From contig JAULSU010000002.1 in assembly GCA_030512335.1 (NCBI GenBank), positions 5,952,001-6,016,000 of the forward strand: a DNA stretch of 64,000 nucleotides. Reading direction: 5' to 3'. The notes beneath the pieces are model-generated. The model was given only the letters and a program-made list of their open reading frames with translations. It made no database searches and was not told where the DNA came from. Each line of letters opens with the position of its first letter. The first letter of the stretch is position 1. Of this stretch, positions 46,433-54,987 are shown piece by piece. The DNA is from Immersiella caudata (lineage: Eukaryota; Ascomycota; Sordariomycetes; Sordariales; Lasiosphaeriaceae). A program made the translations under genes and the position numbers.

Positions 46433-47202
46433 ATGGCCGAGATACAAGCGACCCCCAACCCGCCACAGGCCGATGCGCCCAAGGACGATGCATTGCAGCA
46501 GCCGAGCGACGCCGTTCCTATGAGGGATATCAGTAAGGAGACTACACAGGAAGCGACGGAAGCGCTGTCGGTAGTCGTATCGGCCGAGGGCGAGTCTTCA
46601 ACTTCCGCTGCGCCGGCCGAGAACTCGCCGAAGGGAAAGTCGAAGGAGGAGGTCCCAGCAGCAGAGGCACAAAGAGAGGGCGACTCTCTGTCAATAGGGC
46701 CGTCCGACCCGCCAGCCGCCGGCGCCGACGAGGAGCCTCTGGTCTGCCTGATCACGCTTCTTCTCCCTACTGGCGCGAGGCATCCGTACAAGCTCGACGA
46801 GAAGTATTTGGCTAAGCGCAACGTGGACGTCCCGGATGTGACGGAGTCGGGGAAGAAAGACCCTTTTAGCATTTCCATCTACAAGCTGAAGGAGTTGATT
46901 CTGAGGGAATGGCGAGAAGAGTGGGAGGGGAAGCCGGCCAGCCCTAGTAGCATAAGGCTGATCTTCTTTGGAAAAATGTTGGATGATAAGGAGCAGTTGA
47001 AGAGTATGGCGCCTCCTCCTTGGTTTTTGAGTTTATGCTGACCGCCGCAGAATACCACTTTAGCGCCGGAACACCAAACATTGTTCACATGTCCGTTCGG
47101 CCCCCCGACATGCTCGAGGAGGATGAGGCAGCAAAGGGTAAGACCAGCTCTCGCGAGGGCAGGAGTCGGGAAGGCGGCGGCGGCTGTTGCGTTATCTTAT
47201 GA
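46433..47202 (+). CDS. Membrane-anchored ubiquitin-fold protein (UBL3/MUB type)
   Basis: Two exons (46433-47003 and 47051-47202) join as A|AA to 240 aa. The first ~105 residues are acidic, Ser/Ala/Pro-rich and probably disordered. A ubiquitin-like domain follows from about 105 (LVCLITLLLPTGARHPYKL) through FSISIYKLKELILREWREEW and SIRLIFFGKMLDDKEQL, then across the intron to YHFSAGTPNIVHMSVRPPD. The protein ends GGGGCCVIL: a CaaX box (CVIL) with an adjacent cysteine, the same ending as animal UBL3. This predicts prenylation (leucine favours geranylgeranyl) plus possible palmitoylation, and plasma-membrane attachment. There is no C-terminal GG for conjugation. The intron has a CTGAC branch point near its 3' end. 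Confidence 0.87.
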
Positions 47203-47679
47203 GGAGTTGGCTGCGTATTTAGTTGTGGTTTCGGGTTTGCTACATTCCCTCTGGCGTTTGGACAGGCTGGCATCGCGCATTGGAGCAGGCCAGTCTTCGT
47301 TTTTATGGACCCTGTTGCATCAGAGGAAGCCTATAGGAGAGCTGTGTTTTGCAGGACTAGCATATATGTCTTTAGTTTGTCTTTGGGAACGAGCGATGTG
47401 GAATAGAGCGAGATTGTTGTACCGTGATAAGCTAGTGTATTTTGTCTTGAGTGTTTACCAGGATGTTGCAATCACGGCAGCCCGCCAGTGTGAGCTGATG
47501 CAAGCGAGGGAAGCAGCGTGGATAAGACGTTATGACCTGTGCCAGCCTTCTATTTGTGAGACCCAGAGGTATCGTACAATCCCGCTAGAGAGTCCCAACT
47601 AAACATGCCTCAAGACATTCCCAATGTGACTCGTTTGGGTCCTCCCCTCCCCATCCTCTTCCTTCCTGACTGGATGTCC
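47203..47679. other. Convergent 3' interval, UBL3-like / UMP1
   Basis: About 480 bp of 3' UTR sequence. The plus-strand frame 47081-47602 overlaps the UBL3 C-terminal exon in another frame and is not credible. Confidence 0.45.
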
Positions 47680-48197
47680 TCAAATCTTCAGCTTCCTTTC
47701 CATCTCCTCATGCACACTAACACTCGCCCGCGAATCCTCTCCCGTAAACACATCCTCCCACTCGATAACCTCATCCCGTCCACTCAATATCTCCTCGTGA
47801 ACGCTCCCTCTCACACCCCCACCCAATGCCATAGGCTTCCAGGTTCCCTCCCGTGTAATCTTCAATTCCATCTGCCGACGGATGGGCTCCGCCATGCCGT
47901 ATGTGCGGCGCAGAGTTTCCATGCGGAGCGCTTCGCGAGTGGCTTCCCAGTTTTTGAGGCGGGATTCGAGAGGGTGCGCGGAGATGGGCTTGGTGCTGTT
48001 GGCTGTGGAGTCGAAGGGGGAGGGGCCGACGCCAGCGCGGAGGGTGTCGTGGAGGCCGGGGGCGGAGGGGGCGGAGGTGTTGTGGTTGTGGGTGAAGGAG
48101 GAGGGGTGGCTGTCCGAGGGGATGATGCGGAGGGCCTGGGGAGAGGTTGTTAGCGGAGGTTTGGGGATGGGAGATGGGGATGGGGGAGAGCTACCAT
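47680..48197 (-). CDS. ump1: Proteasome maturation factor UMP1
   Basis: Chaperone of 20S proteasome half-mer assembly. Coding exons: 48195-48197 (the ATG alone) and 47680-48135, giving 152 aa, the family size. After the intron the protein reads ALRIIPSDSHPSSFTHN, then SAPSAPGLHDTLRAG, the conserved HPLESRLKNWEATREALRME, LRRTYGMAEPIRRQMELKI, VHEEILSGRDEVIEWEDVFTG and a C-terminal HEEMERKLKI. The start codon sits directly against the donor GTAGCT, so the first coding exon is three bases long. Reading through the intron upstream yields a proline-rich frame with no family match. The gene shares a 408-bp promoter with the ABC ATPase. Confidence 0.93.
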
Positions 48198-48605
48198 TTT
48201 GCTTGTGGTTGAGATGGGGATGGCGAGGCTTTCGCAGTGGAAAGAGGTTTTGGTGATTTTGCGTTTTGCGAAAGGTGAGTTCCGGTGGTGGTGGTGGTGG
48301 TGGTGGAAATGGAGAGAGTTTGGGTTGGAGCGGTGGTGGTGAGTTGCGCTGCTGAAGCTCCAAGGCTGCGAGCTGCCTTCGCGTCCCAAGTCGCAGGATG
48401 GAAGCTCAGGCCAAGTGCGCGTTTGCAGCGCGGCAGAATTACGTAAGGTGGGTCTCTGCCCCAGTGTGGGTACGCGCTTATTCCCGGGCCCACTGACCAG
48501 GATGAGCTTTGGAGAGGTGAACATCACCTTGACTCACAGAGATGCACGATGATGTGATGTGATGGATCTTGAGGGTGTAGGTGCTTGCCAGGCCCAATTC
48601 ATACC
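48198..48605. promoter_or_regulatory. Shared divergent promoter, UMP1 / double ABC ATPase
   Basis: 408 bp between start codons. It contains a palindromic TTACGTAA at 48439-48446. A pyrimidine-rich block on the minus strand at about 48290-48330 (GGTGGT repeats on the plus strand) would lie in the UMP1 leader. Confidence 0.5.
48439..48446. promoter_or_regulatory. TTACGTAA bZIP-type palindrome
   Basis: Perfect 8-bp palindrome matching the preferred site of Yap1/Pap1/CRE-like bZIP factors. It lies about 240 bp upstream of UMP1 and 160 bp upstream of the ABC gene. Stress control of proteasome assembly genes by bZIP factors is known in yeasts; here it is inference. Confidence 0.4.
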
Positions 48606-50609
48606 ATGCGTGTTCCGCCGCCGCGTCCGCCGGTGATACGCATCGCCAATGGCACGTTGTACCGGCACCATCCTAACGGAACGCATTCGCATCCGAATCC
48701 ACCGCTTTTCACCAACCTGAGCTTTGAGCTGCCTTCCAGCGGGACCCCGAGGAACTGGTGCGTTGTGGGGCCTTCACTCTCAGGGAAAACGACCTTCCTG
48801 CAGATTCTACGAGGGCAACATCTTTGTTTTCCGCCTACGGCGCGGTCGTTCCCGTACTTAGCTACCGAGTTCGTGCCGAATCGTTTGAGAGCACCTACCA
48901 GTGCGATTCAGTATGTTGGGTTCGATTCGGGAAATGCTGCGCTGGGGGTTGCGGCGTCGCAGTATCTTTCGGCGAGGTATGAGTCGCGAAGGGAGGATAC
49001 GGATTTCTCGCTGAGGGACTTCTTGCTGGGGAATATGGACTTCAACTCGATACGGCTTCCGGGCGAAGAGGGGACCGACCAGAAGCTACTGGAGCGAGTG
49101 GTGGTGGATTTGAGGTTGGAGACGTTGTTGGATCTGCCGGTGGCGTTTCTATCGAACGGACAGGGACGGAGGGCGAGGATCGCGAGAGCGCTGCTGACGA
49201 GCCCGGAGGTGCTGTTGCTGGATGAGCCGTTTATGGGATTGGATCCGCCGACTGTTGCGAGCTTGAGTCCGATGTTGAGGTCTCTAGCGGATAAGGCGAG
49301 CCCGAGGTTGGTACTCGGTGCGAGACCGCAGGATCCGCTGCCGGAATGGATTACCCATTTGGTGTATCTGAGGACGGACTGCCAAGTCGGGGCAATGGGG
49401 GAGAAGGATGCGGTCCTGAAGGGGCTGCGAATGTATGTTAGGGGTGTTTGGGAAGGGGGGTTAGTTGAGGACGAGCATCTTCCGGTGCGCGCTCTTGGGG
49501 AGATGGGCAGGACGCTGACTGAGAAGGGGATCGAAGGGGATGGGCTGAGCGAGGAGATTGTCAATGGTGCTGCCGGTGATGGCCGAGACCAGCAGGCTGC
49601 TGAGCCATCAGCCACGAAAGGAGACCCGTTGGTCGAGATGAGCGGCTGCGCGGTCAAATATGGTGATAAGGTCGTCCTAGGTGGCTGGAGCGAGGAGAAT
49701 GACGGCAAGAAACTCGACGGGCTTCACTGGACGATTCGACAGGGAGAGCGTTGGGGTGTGTTTGGACCGAACGGTTCTGGAAAGACCACGATTGTCTCCC
49801 TGCTCTGCTCAGATCACCCTCAGACATACTCCCTTCCGATCAAGTTGTTTGGCCGAAGTCGTCTGCCAGAGATTGGCTCCGGAGAGCTCCCGCTAACGTT
49901 TTGGGACATCCAGTCCCGCATCGGCCACTCCAGCCCCGAAATCCACCAGTACATGCCTCGCAGACTGACTGTTCGTCAGGTACTGGAGAGCGCTTGGGCT
50001 GACACCTTTCTGAGCAAGCCTACCCTTGACGACTTTGCAGCGGGCCAGGTCGATGCTACCCTCCAGTGGTTTGCACATGAGCTCAACCCGGACTTTAGCT
50101 CGACGGAGGCAGCCGCAGCGGGTGGGAAGTCACTTGAATGGGCGACCGAGTACATGTTTGGAGAGCTCTCCTTCAGCGCCCAACGCATCCTTTTGTTCCT
50201 GCGCGCTATCATCAAGCACCCGGAAATCGTCGTACTTGATGAGGCGTTCAGCGGCATGGACGAAGCGGTTCGGGACAAGTGCATGCTGTGGCTTGCTCAT
50301 GGCGAAGCCAAGACGTACACCTCAGGGTTCTCCAAGTCTGGAAGCGGAAAGCACTCGCCAATGGAAGCCTCGATTGTCGAGAGCTCTGCTTCTCAATCTG
50401 GGAATGTCAGAGTCACCGGGCTAAGCGAAAAGCAGGCACTGATCTGCATTAGCCACATCAAAGAGGAGGTCCCTGACTGCGTGAGGGAGTGGATATGCCT
50501 GCCAGAGGCAAACACAGGGTTGCCTGCGAGGTTCGGCCGACTCGATGGGCCATTGAGGACGGACTCAAAGCGGTGGAGAGAGATTTGGGCTGTGGGAAGG
50601 CAGCAGTAA
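48606..50609 (+). CDS. Soluble protein with two ABC ATPase domains (yeast YDR061W-like)
   Basis: Single exon, 667 aa from the first ATG at 48606 (MRVPPPRPPVIRI). No membrane helices. Domain 1: Walker A GPSLSGKT (about 55-62), signature LSNGQGRR and Walker B VLLLDEPFMGLDP. Domain 2: Walker A GPNGSGKT (387-394), degenerate signature LSFSA and Walker B IVVLDEAFSGMDE. The ICISHIKEEVPDCV switch-histidine strand lies near the end. Architecture and sequence match the ModF/YDR061W group rather than transporters or translation-factor ABCF proteins. The target is unknown. A Gly/Ser-rich insertion of about 35 residues precedes the final strand. Confidence 0.92.
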   Translation: MRVPPPRPPVIRIANGTLYRHHPNGTHSHPNPPLFTNLSFELPSSGTPRNWCVVGPSLSGKTTFLQILRGQHLCFPPTARSFPYLATEFVPNRLRAPTSAIQYVGFDSGNAALGVAASQYLSARYESRREDTDFSLRDFLLGNMDFNSIRLPGEEGTDQKLLERVVVDLRLETLLDLPVAFLSNGQGRRARIARALLTSPEVLLLDEPFMGLDPPTVASLSPMLRSLADKASPRLVLGARPQDPLPEWITHLVYLRTDCQVGAMGEKDAVLKGLRMYVRGVWEGGLVEDEHLPVRALGEMGRTLTEKGIEGDGLSEEIVNGAAGDGRDQQAAEPSATKGDPLVEMSGCAVKYGDKVVLGGWSEENDGKKLDGLHWTIRQGERWGVFGPNGSGKTTIVSLLCSDHPQTYSLPIKLFGRSRLPEIGSGELPLTFWDIQSRIGHSSPEIHQYMPRRLTVRQVLESAWADTFLSKPTLDDFAAGQVDATLQWFAHELNPDFSSTEAAAAGGKSLEWATEYMFGELSFSAQRILLFLRAIIKHPEIVVLDEAFSGMDEAVRDKCMLWLAHGEAKTYTSGFSKSGSGKHSPMEASIVESSASQSGNVRVTGLSEKQALICISHIKEEVPDCVREWICLPEANTGLPARFGRLDGPLRTDSKRWREIWAVGRQQ

Positions 50610-51145
50610 CGAGCATTGTTGATCCTCATCCCTACGCAATACATTATTCCTAGCATATTTCCGCCTAAATCTGCTTCGACTTGCCAACAACTACGGACCG
50701 CATTGGAGTCATCCCTTCCAACGACACCACCTCCTTCCGGATCGCTCATCATCCGCGTTGAGACCCATAATGTAGATAGCGCGTGGGATCGCAACCGTTT
50801 TGTTCGACGTGTGTGTTATGGGTTGCATATCGAAACCGCAGTTGGTTGTCCAGATACAGGACGGCCGTCCATTTGTGGTGCGCGCTAGACCGAGATGGAT
50901 CGAGGGGGTGGGGGGAATGGTGTGCCTCGAATTGGACAAACATGGCGACCCCTCAACGCCATCACCCCAATAAGAACAGGATCGTATGGTGCGGGGAATC
51001 TTCTGAATGTCTGAATGTCAGCTGGTAAAGATATTTGAACATAACAGGTTGGGGCAGTGTAATTCACCCTTGAAATATTTTCTCTATTCTCAGGCTCGAC
51101 CCCTGAGCTTCCCATCCTCATCACCCTCCGCCAAGCACCGCCATC
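50610..51145. other. Intergenic upstream of the O-methyltransferase
   Basis: About 540 bp with the 3' UTR of the ABC gene and the promoter of the next tandem gene. No recognisable element is seen. Confidence 0.45.
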
Positions 51146-52645
51146 ATGACCACCTCAAAGCCCGCAGATCCCGCTGAGCCGGCAAATCTTTCCATCGCAT
51201 CTGCGCCTTGCGACCTCAGCGCCGTTCCCGGTCTTCTGGGCGACATTGCCTCCCTCGGAAACAACCACGACTTCTCGGCAGACCGCGAAGCCCGCCTGTC
51301 CCTCATCGAAAAGGCTCGCTCCCTCGTCTCTGCGCTCGAAACACCTCGGGAGGCCATGTCCAGGCACATTGGTGCTGAGGTGTGTCTTCCCCCCTTTCAA
51401 AATCTCAACTCACATCTGATGATCGCAGACCGCGTCCTTCTTCTCCATCGGCCTCGGTGTCGAGGCCGGCCTCTTCCGAGAGCTGGCTACGAACAACGGG
51501 GCCGCAAAGACGGCCCCTGAGCTCGCCAAGGCACTAGGATTCGACATCAATGCCCTGCGTATGCCTTCCTCTCCCATGTCTCCATACCCTAAAACACCAC
51601 ATTGACCGAGCCTCCAGGCCCTATCCTTCGCCACCTCACTGCGATGAAGCACATTGTCCAAACCAACCCCGACGAATACGCCCCAAACAACTTCTCCCTC
51701 TTTCTCTCCGATCCGGTCCTCTCCGCCGGATACCCCCTGTAGTATGCTCTCCTGCCTATCCAGCTTCCACCCTTTTCCCCCTCTAACTCCCTTTTACAAC
51801 CCTCAGTCGCGACGTCTGCATACCGCCCATGCTACACCTCCACAAATGGCTCGCCACCAAGTCCTACGCCGCCCCCTCTTCCATCATCGACAACCCTTTT
51901 GTAAGTATCCCCCATCTCCCCCGCTCCACATGAGAGAGCTAACCCTCAGACCTTTGGCCACCAAACCTCTTCGTCCCTGTTCGAGTTCCTAGCCTCGCAC
52001 CCCGTCCACAACACCCGCTTCAACCACCACATGCGCTCCCGCCGCCTAGGTCGTCCCTCCTGGTTTCACCCATCCATCTACCCCGTGACAGAGCGTCTTC
52101 TGACAGGATGCGGCCCTCTCTCCTCTAATCAGTTCGTCGACGTAGGCGGGAACCTAGGAAAAGACCTCCTTGAGTTCAGCAGGGCTTTTCCTCAACTTCG
52201 GGGGTCCCTAGTCTTGCAGGATCAGGCGGCCATGATTGGAGCTGCGCCGGGTGGTGAGCTAGAGGCGGCGGGGGTCGAGACGATGGTGCACGACTTCTTT
52301 GCGCCGCAGCCTGTCGAGGGGGCGAGGGCATACTATCTTCATTCCATCCTGCATGACTGGCCGGATGAGCAGTCCGCGGAGATTGTGGGGCAGATTAAGA
52401 AGGCGATGAAGCCGGGGTACAGTCGGCTGTTGGTGAATGAGCATGTCATCCCGTCGCTGGGGGTCAGTTGGGAGGTGAGTTACTTGGACATATACATGAT
52501 GATTCTGTGTGGTGCGAGGGAGAGAACCGAAGAGGATTGGGTGGCGCTGTTGGAGGGGAAGTGCGGGTTAAGGGTGTTGAAGGTGTGGAATCCGGGAAAC
52601 GGAGTGGAGGGGATCATTGAGTGCGAAGTTCCCTTGGCGAATTAG
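51146..52645 (+). CDS. SAM-dependent O-methyltransferase (COMT-like, class of fungal secondary metabolism)
   Basis: Five exons (51146-51379, 51429-51558, 51618-51738, 51807-51900 and 51950-52645) join in frame to 424 aa. The N-terminal dimerisation/winged-helix region reads FSIGLGVEAGLF, APELAKALGFD and LRHLTAMKHI. The SAM site FVDVGGNLGKDLLEF carries Asn-Leu where most relatives have Gly-X, and later motifs are LVLQD and ETMVHDFFAPQPVEGARAYYLHSILHDWPDE. HSILHDWPD contains the catalytic-base histidine region of the family. VNEHVIPS follows. Relatives methylate phenolic polyketides and similar small molecules. Codon composition switches from C-rich to G-rich at about 52200. Confidence 0.9.
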
Positions 52646-53266
52646 CCAAGGTAATTGGACTGGAGAATCCCTATGACTGGATGTAGTCTCAGCTTGTTAC
52701 CCACTTTACTTGCAGAATGTGATGGGAACAACACAACCCTAGGACCGTGTTCACCAGAAAGCTTCGGGATCCCATTCAGTGCCCCCATTGTCAAGTCAGC
52801 GAGGGCCAGATGATTAGGAGAGTCGCTTGTTGCCGGGGTGTTGGTGTTTTGGTTTGGGCATGAATCCCCTTTTGGTGTGGGTCCAGGGGTCGCCGTACCA
52901 CTCAGCTACCTTCCCAGTGCTAACGGCCTTGCGCGCACTGCCAGGGAGACCCCCCCCCCCCCCTTTTTTTTTTTTTTCGGTGGCTGCCTTTGAGCTATCG
53001 ATAGCTCATCCCCTCATATCAACTTCCCCGCGCACCTCCCTCCACGCAGCAAACCGAACATGAGGGAGGTATCATCAGACCAGCGAAACGCGTTCTGATT
53101 GCTGCTCACCCGCATCGTGGGCCTCACTGCGTCGGTGACGCACCACTGGTGTGCAAATTTTACCCCGATTTCGCCAGATGCATCAGGAGTCAGAAGAGAG
53201 CAGGACGGTCGCTCCTGCTCCATGAGCTGCATTTAAACTCCAGGGCGATGCCGCGCAGCATTCGCC
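52646..53266. other. Intergenic with C14-T14 tract
   Basis: About 620 bp between two tandem genes. It contains adjoining C14 and T14 homopolymers at 52950-52977, about 290 bp upstream of the MATE-like start. No other feature is seen. Confidence 0.5.
52950..52977. repeat. C14T14 homopolymer junction
   Basis: Fourteen C directly followed by fourteen T, an all-pyrimidine 28-mer in a promoter region. Such tracts exclude nucleosomes and vary in length between isolates. Confidence 0.9.
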
Positions 53267-54910
53267 ATGTCCTCTTCCACGACTTCTCGGCCACGCTCGC
53301 GGTTTTCCCGTTGGAGATACACCATGCTGAGCAAAGACGACGTCGACACGCGCGTTGATGGCGAGGAGAACATCTCTTCCGAAGTTGCTCGCGACCACAT
53401 CCCCTCGCGCCTTCCGCCCCGCGATGACCGTCTCTTCCCGACGACTTGGAGGGTGTGGGAATGGCACCGAGACCAGTATCCCGTCGCCTTGATGTTCAAC
53501 ATTGGCGCCTTCATTTTGCCCGCTGTGTACGGCACGCTCTCGAAGCTCTGGGTCGCCAACATTGACTCCTCGTTTGTGGTTACCACCGATGTCTACACCT
53601 ACATCGGTGTCGTCGCAGAGGTGCTCAACGAGGGTCTCCCACGCGCCGCTTGGGTCGTCATCGGCGATAAAGCTTCACGGTCGCTTCCGCAGCGTCTCGG
53701 TCTCGCGCACACGCTCATTCTATTCCAATCCGTTCTTGGCCTGATCATGAGCATCGGCTTCGTCGCTGGCGCCAGGACCTTTGCGGAGGGCTTTGTGCCG
53801 ATTGAGGTCCGCGAGAAGAGCCTGACTTACGTCCGCATCAGCGCCTTTTCCGCGCTGAGTTCCGCCATCGAGACGGCAGTGTCGGCTGCGACTCGGGCGC
53901 TGGACAAGCCAGATGTGCCGTTCGTCATCAGCACAGCCAAGTTTGCCATCAATATTGTGCTTGACATGCTGATCATCTCCAACTTCCACGTCGGCACCCA
54001 CACACCCACCATCAACATGCAGGCTGGAATTCAGCTGGCCTGCAACATGGCTGCTGCCTTTGTCGGATTCTTCTACTTTCTGTTGACCGTTTCGCTGAGG
54101 GTGCATCCTCGCCGGAAGCGCCGAGATTCTGCCTCCGATGCTGGAGAGTCTGCTGCCAAAACCCGGCCAACTATCAAGGCGCTGCTGGTACTCCTACGTC
54201 CCGGACTCATCATGTTCGCCGAGTCGGCGGTGCGCAATGCCCTCTACCTCTGGCTTATCACCACCATCGTCGCCCTCGGTTCGACGTACGCTACTGCATG
54301 GGGCATCTTCAATACCATCCGCTGGGGCCTCGTCATGGTTCCAGTTCTCGCGCTTGACGCCACCGCCTCAGCCTTTGTCAGCCACCGTTGGGGTGTCTGG
54401 CGACGGGAGATCGGAGTCACCACTCTTCGTCCAACTGGTGTCACGCTTCGCAAGCTCTTCCACATCACCAAGCCTGCCTTTGTGTCTCTCGTCATTGCCA
54501 TTGCCGTCGAAGTCCCGCTGGCCATCTTCCTCACGTTTTGGGGCGCTCGCCCATTTGCGCGGTATCTCAGCGGTTCTGACGAAGTGGCTGATGTCACGGC
54601 ATACATGTGGCGGACCATCGACTGGTGTTATGTATTCTTTGCAGTATCTACCCAAATGGCTACGGTGTTGCTGGCAACTCGGCCAAAGTGGTACCTGTAT
54701 CAGAGCTTGGCGAGCAACCTGCTGTACGTTCTCCCGTGGGCGATAGTTTGTCAGGTGAAGGATCTGGAGGGAAATGCTTGGACATATCACAGTTTGGTTT
54801 TTGGAGGGAGCTTGGTGTTTAGTTTTGTGGATATTCTTGTTGTGGATGGCCTGTGGGCGTGGACGTTGTTGAAGGGGAGGGCGACGTTGGAGGTTTTCAG
54901 GCAGGGGTGA
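53267..54910 (+). CDS. Multipass membrane transporter, MATE/MOP-superfamily-like
   Basis: Single exon, 547 aa. After a ~65-residue charged N-terminus there are about twelve hydrophobic segments in two halves separated by a basic loop (HPRRKRRDSASDAGES near 285-300). Examples are VALMFNIGAFILPAVYGTL, LILFQSVLGLIMSIGFVAG, FAINIVLDMLIISNF, AAAFVGFFYFLLTVSL, ALYLWLITTIVALGS, FVSLVIAIAVEVPLAIFL and YHSLVFGGSLVFSFVDILVV. The pseudo-repeat layout and internal blocks resemble fungal proteins given a MatE label. The assignment is moderate because conserved residues are few. It would export organic molecules or drugs using an ion gradient. It sits between an O-methyltransferase and an isochorismatase-like gene. 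Confidence 0.72.
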   Translation: MSSSTTSRPRSRFSRWRYTMLSKDDVDTRVDGEENISSEVARDHIPSRLPPRDDRLFPTTWRVWEWHRDQYPVALMFNIGAFILPAVYGTLSKLWVANIDSSFVVTTDVYTYIGVVAEVLNEGLPRAAWVVIGDKASRSLPQRLGLAHTLILFQSVLGLIMSIGFVAGARTFAEGFVPIEVREKSLTYVRISAFSALSSAIETAVSAATRALDKPDVPFVISTAKFAINIVLDMLIISNFHVGTHTPTINMQAGIQLACNMAAAFVGFFYFLLTVSLRVHPRRKRRDSASDAGESAAKTRPTIKALLVLLRPGLIMFAESAVRNALYLWLITTIVALGSTYATAWGIFNTIRWGLVMVPVLALDATASAFVSHRWGVWRREIGVTTLRPTGVTLRKLFHITKPAFVSLVIAIAVEVPLAIFLTFWGARPFARYLSGSDEVADVTAYMWRTIDWCYVFFAVSTQMATVLLATRPKWYLYQSLASNLLYVLPWAIVCQVKDLEGNAWTYHSLVFGGSLVFSFVDILVVDGLWAWTLLKGRATLEVFRQG

Positions 54911-54987
54911 GGTCAAAGACGGGCAGGGTGTTGGAGGATGGGTGAGCCGTGAGCGCCTTTCCCGTCGCTGGCTCACTCGCCGTTGGA

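Noticed and set aside
47081..47602. 173-codon plus-strand frame overlapping the end of the UBL3-like gene
   Set aside because: Different frame from the CaaX-ending exon and no homology; mostly 3' UTR.
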